A stretch of DNA of 64,000 bases from Euborellia annulipes (Eukaryota > Arthropoda > Insecta > Dermaptera > Anisolabididae), in NCBI GenBank assembly GCA_023213315.1, contig JAKCPI010028329.1:1-64000 (forward strand), in the 5' to 3' direction. The translations under genes were made by a program, and so were the position numbers. A model generated the notes under the pieces. The model saw nothing but the letters and a program-made list of their open reading frames with translations. It was not told where the DNA came from and did not search any database. Below are positions 60,001-64,000 of this stretch, in pieces (the stretch's first letter is position 1; each line of letters begins with the position of its first letter).

Positions 60001-60056
60001 GAGAAATAGTTGCCATGGTAACAAAATATAAATATTTACCCATGTTTACGATTTTT
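60001..60056 (+). repeat. RF1 X-box fragment
   Basis: GAAATAGTTGCCATGGTAAC followed by AAAATATAAATATTTACCC. Confidence 0.6.
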
Positions 60057-60616
60057 TTTTATTTATTTACATTTTGAATTCTAAAATATCGGCGTGTCTG
60101 TGTACCGGGAGAGTCCCGGAAAGGATATTATTCACAAAAAATTTTAAGTTCATGAATAATTAACCGTTAAAATAAACTCTATATATAAAAATGAAAAGGG
60201 AAAATGTATGTACCGGTATGTATAGGCCTATAAGCCGAAGGCGAGCAGGGGGGTCCAGGGGCGCAGCCCCCGGCTAGACGGAAAGCCCCGCCGAAGGCGG
60301 GGCTTGCGTCTAGTGTCAGTATAAAAATATGATTTGAATGGAGGGTCCGTATAAAATTGTGTTAAAAACATTTTTTTTTTCAATTATTTTTTTTTCTGCA
60401 ACCAAAATACGTGATTGAATATATGACTTCGGTTTCTCTGAAGAAAGAAAAATAATTTTTACACAATTTTGAGACTAGTCCTCTATCAAATCATATTTTT
60501 GTACTGAATATGACCAGTCACGATAAATAATCACAAAATAAATGAGTGAGTAGCACACCAAGACTGGGCAGGATATTCCTTGGAATTTTAATTATGATCA
60601 AAAGATAGGTAAGTCA

Positions 60617-61102
60617 GGTTTAGAGTTGAGGATTTGGGTCTAACTTGGCCAGAAATATAAGACAATTGAGTGGTTTAAAATATTGCAAAAATTTTTTTGG
60701 AGGTTTCATTAAAAGACTGCAAATTTATTTTTTTTTATTAAAATATAAAACATATAATTTTCATTATATTTGATGAACTCTTTCTTAAAGGGCCTATACA
60801 CGAGCAACAAAAAATGCACATTGTCAGGCATTATTTTTGGTCAATGTGTTGCGGAAATATTCCTGGGCAATGTAGAGCCCAATATTTCTCGATAATGTTT
60901 TGACAACACGTCCGGCAATATTGCCTTATTTTCGCTCAGTCCCCAATATCAAAAAACATTGCCCACAACTAGTTGCAATGCGGGTAATATTGCCGGCATC
61001 ACTGATATATTGCTGTGCCATACGAACATACTCCTGGCAATATTGCTCAATATTGAGCCTGTGCTATTTACTGCTCAAGTTAGACCCTCAACTCTAAAAC
61101 TC
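60617..61102. mobile_element. Inverted-repeat element with many CAATATTGC words
   Basis: Outer arms GTTTAGAGTTGAGG...GTCTAACTTG and CAAGTTAGACCCTCAACTCT. Inside (60790-61060) GGCAATATTGC-like words occur many times in both directions, next to a GGGCCTATACACGAGCAACA end. Confidence 0.5.
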
Positions 61103-61129
61103 GGTGACTTTCCTTTTAGTGAGCATTAG

Positions 61130-61340
61130 AAAATGTATAAGTCATTAAAAGAAAGCATAGAAAAATATGTTAAAATAATAAATGAAATGAACTCACATAT
61201 TTTTAATGCTCCGGATGCAGTTGTGAGCAGGGGATTAATTGGCCGGACTTTTTCGGAGACAGCTGAGCTTGAGATTTTTCGTATTTCGTGTATATTTCTG
61301 AATCGAAGATCAATCTTCCTTGGTCTTGCTTAATTGTCCT
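61130..61340. other. Moderately balanced sequence with long open frames, unidentified
   Basis: A 66-codon frame on plus and an open minus frame without stops. No splice context or family recognised. Confidence 0.2.
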
Positions 61341-61342
61341 GG

Positions 61343-62440
61343 TAGAATTCTTGATTGTACTCCAAGCCTAATAAAATAAGAGAAAGTAAAAATTAATAAA
61401 ATGCAATTGATTATATATATACATAGCAGTTGAAATCATCATCTTGACTCTGAGTCAAGTCATCTAAAATATGTGCATATATATATGAGCGCTGGTGAAA
61501 AATAGTTGATTTTTATCTTTTTTATGTCAAATTCGTTTCATCAAAAATAGGCTAGATTGGTTTCAAAATAAAAATTTACGCTTAAATAAAAATGATTAAA
61601 GCACATTTAATATTCAAGATTTTTGAAATGTTGATGAAAATTTTATCAAGGAATGAAACAAATAGCTTGTCTCTTCTAGGGTAAATATGATAAAATAGTT
61701 AAAATATAAATTCAAAGTGAAAAACAAAAATAAAAAGATTAAATAACATTCTATCTTATAATTCTATATTTGTTTTTCACTTTAAATGTATATTTTAATT
61801 ATTAGATAAAATCTATCAACATTAATGTCATAATGAAAAAGTTTTAGGAAAAATTATAGGAATTCATTAAAAGATTTCTTAAAATTATATAAGATAGACA
61901 TTTATAATAATAATACTGACCTCTAAAAAGTGCGAGAACATGATGAAAATGATAAAAAAATTTATAAATTTTGAGCAGGGAGGTACCTCCCTGATTTTGA
62001 GTTATAAAATGTCATTATGAAAGAAGCCATTTTCTATGGCAAAAAAGAAGAAAGAAAAGAAGACATTGCATTGCATAACATAAGTAAGGATGCCTAAGAT
62101 TAAAATAACAGACGGTAAATACAAAATTAAAAAATTTAGAATTCTTATTAATTTTATGAAAATACAAATTAAAATTAATTAAAAAAGCATCATTAGAATT
62201 TAAAAAAATGTTTTATTTTAGAATATTTCATTAATAGACAGATTTAGATAAATTATTTCTTTTTTTTTTTCAACGTATCCTGTTGGTAACCTTTTTCTTT
62301 CATTCACCGTTTTGAACACATGGTTGGAAATTTCAATCATTTTCCAGTCATTTTCATTCATGATCATCATTCCTTTTATTTATTTACAATTGTTTAAAAT
62401 ATAGAACTATTAATTAAACAAGGTGATTTATTTTTTTAAT
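61343..62440. other. AT-rich noncoding
   Basis: No feature recognised; it may hold the 5' untranslated intron of the 62443 exon. Confidence 0.4.
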
Positions 62441-62442
62441 AG

Positions 62443-62529
62443 AAATGGATCATTTAAATGAACTTTTAGACATCTTAACTTCTTCTGAACGTTTGGATTT
62501 ATTATCCCTTGGACTCCAAAATTTATTAA
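62443..62529 (+). CDS. Probable first coding exon of an unidentified plus-strand gene (partial)
   Basis: A T-rich tract and AG (62441-62442) precede AA-ATG. The frame runs 28 codons from 62445 and ends in a strong donor (A^GTAAGT, GT at 62530-62531), phase 1. The peptide begins MDHLNELLDILTSSERLDLL and is leucine-rich and amphipathic, with balanced composition unlike the surrounding AT-driven readings. An acceptor directly upstream implies a 5' untranslated exon. No following exon could be identified in the last 1.4 kb, so the gene probably continues beyond the window. No family is recognised. Confidence 0.4.
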
Positions 62530-63127
62530 GTAAGTATTGATCAAAGTTATGTTTTTCATGTTATATATATATATATATATATATATACAGTATATATAAT
62601 ATTTACAAATTTATTAAAAAGAAATCAATTTATAGATCTATCCCTAAAATACTGTCAAAGTTCCTATCCAAGTATAGCGGTTTTAGATAGGCCTATATAG
62701 CACATGCGAACATATTAGTTTACATTATAAAATTAAGACCTGCCTAACATCAAATTCGTCAGTAACAGCTGTATAAATGAAGTGGAGTGACAAAGAGAAT
62801 CGCTAATGACAGGCAGAGAAAAATGTATTTTTCAAACGAGAAAATTCCAAACTACGGGAATCAAGGGAAAGACATGAGCTTAGGTCTGTTTGCAAGTGCG
62901 TTATGATGGTGAGACAAAAATACATTTCAGCAATCAGGGAAAATGAAAAGAAAGAATTAACTGACTAATATTTTGGAACAAAATATGTAGCCTTTGATCA
63001 CAAAAATATTAAAAACCGTCATGGTATTGTTTCCAATAAGTTCCTCCACGAACAACAAAAAAGCTTTTTCTTTTTGCAACATGTTTTTTGGCTGTCAAAT
63101 CCGCTACTAGAAAGGTTAGTTACCTCT

Positions 63128-63379
63128 TCAGATTGAAGAGATGCAAACATTATGCACTTTAACCGAGAAGCTCTCTGGTGATTTAAATTCTTTGTCTAGA
63201 AACTGACCAATGAAGACATGCATCCGAGGATTCTGGCGACATTGGGTCCGTGCATCTAGTGTGTGGTTTGAGAGTATTTCCCATCTGGAATGGGACTCAA
63301 TGTTGCATAACATTTCAGACGTCAATTGTCGATCTTTTTTGTAGGCCTTTTTCTCGTGTGGGTGGCCCCGGTAAATCAC
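63128..63379 (-). other. Unidentified 83-codon open frame
   Basis: Composition is more balanced than the surroundings (motif NPRMHVFIGQFLDKEF). Could be a transposase fragment; not assigned. Confidence 0.2.
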
Positions 63380-63380
63380 C

Positions 63381-63414
<34 letters not shown>
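63381..63414. repeat. (TA)n microsatellite
   Basis: About 17 TA units; a second, shorter one at 62562-62585. Confidence 0.85.
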
Positions 63415-63416
<2 letters not shown>

Positions 63417-63429
63417 TGTGAATATAGTA

Positions 63430-63665
63430 TAAATATAAATTCTATGCCTGGATAACAACCTGGAAAAAACCATCATCCAGAGAAAGTCATCTGGGTAAAG
63501 GAGACGCGGTAGATTGCCTTAAAGATGGATGGAAAAGCCCTGGGCTCACCGCTTGAACTTCTTCTGGGAGTGGCGCGGGACCGGGATGCCTAGAAGCGAC
63601 TGATCAATGAGAATAAGGGTTCATAAAGCAGTCATGATGAAGAAAAAGAAGAGATAGATACACAT
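63430..63665 (+). pseudogene. LINE 3' end fragment
   Basis: The reading contains GVARDRDA, a stop, then KRLINENKG, like the C-terminus of non-LTR retrotransposon polyproteins (W..LA.DR..W..L). Confidence 0.45.
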
Positions 63666-63789
63666 ATTATAACCCCTAAATGGCCACAGTAGCCGAAAGA
63701 AAAAAAACCTCTTTTTTGCAACATGTTTTTGGAGATATAACTATTCTCATCAAATTTTAATTCTCTATAAGGCCTAGAATCAGCCTGGA

Positions 63790-64000
63790 AATTGGACTCT
63801 TTATTGAGTTAATATATAATTAGCAGGCTCTTTTCTTCGACGCGATTCAAAGGCATGTAGTGAAGTGCAACATATTCACGGAACACAAGAGAGGCATCTT
63901 CCCAGCATCCCTATGCTGTTCAGATCACGACTAACAGAACAAAACAATTTAATTCTTCCTTTGTCCCCATGACCTCCCGTGATTGGAACAAGCTCCCTGC
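63790..64000 (+). pseudogene. Non-LTR reverse transcriptase C-terminal fragment, cut by the window edge
   Basis: TNRTKQFNSSFVPMTSRDWN followed by KLP matches the common end of CR1/L2-like reverse transcriptases (F.P.T...WN.LP). The upstream part is degraded. Confidence 0.55.

Noticed and set aside
1..64000. CRISPR array, operons, rRNA genes, bacterial or viral insertions
   Set aside because: No regular direct-repeat/spacer array, no rRNA-like segment and no virus-type proteins; tandem repeats here are short and irregular.

Overview
This is an AT-rich, intron-rich, repeat-dense stretch of animal nuclear DNA. Spliceosomal GT-AG introns, tRNA-derived SINEs, piggyBac, hAT-like and Tc1/mariner remnants, LINE tails and a yellow/major-royal-jelly gene point to an arthropod. 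A crustacean is my guess, but the species cannot be fixed from the sequence. Most apparent open frames are chance readings inside repeats.

Two genes could be rebuilt exon by exon, both on the minus strand and in tandem. (1) A complete yellow/MRJP gene has eight coding exons between 44838 and 36779 and encodes 427 residues; a probable TATA promoter and a 5' untranslated exon lie near 46.1 kb. (2) Starting 1.8 kb downstream is a TATA-promoted gene with eleven coding exons between 34951 and 27217. It encodes a secreted protein of about 562 residues with five cysteine-rich modules, one per phase 1-1 exon, then a linker and a very acidic C-terminus. An 8-A run at its end breaks a frame that otherwise continues about 57 codons. 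A third gene on the plus strand is seen only as one likely first coding exon (62443-62529).

The rest is layered mobile DNA. About 15 copies of a 0.65-0.7 kb family (here RF1) each carry a palindromic 3' end and, where that part is kept, an RFX-type X-box. A decayed piggyBac element with TTAA duplications sits in yellow intron 1. Several hAT-like MITEs keep 8-bp duplications, some nested three deep. At least seven tRNA-like SINE families are present.

The most striking layer is a set of inverted-repeat elements (1.5, 13.5, 15.4, 25.5-26.2, 44.5, 47.1 and 54.9 kb). Unrelated in overall sequence, they share a core CTGANGA / stem-loop / GAAA / short helix / UH, which matches the type I hammerhead ribozyme with a minimal helix III. 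Longer palindromes at 29.1-29.5 kb (in an intron) and 55.8-56.5 kb are also notable. Layout: 0-27 kb repeats only; 27-35 kb Cys-rich gene; 36.8-46.1 kb yellow gene; 46-62 kb repeats; 62.4 kb exon; 63-64 kb LINE debris.
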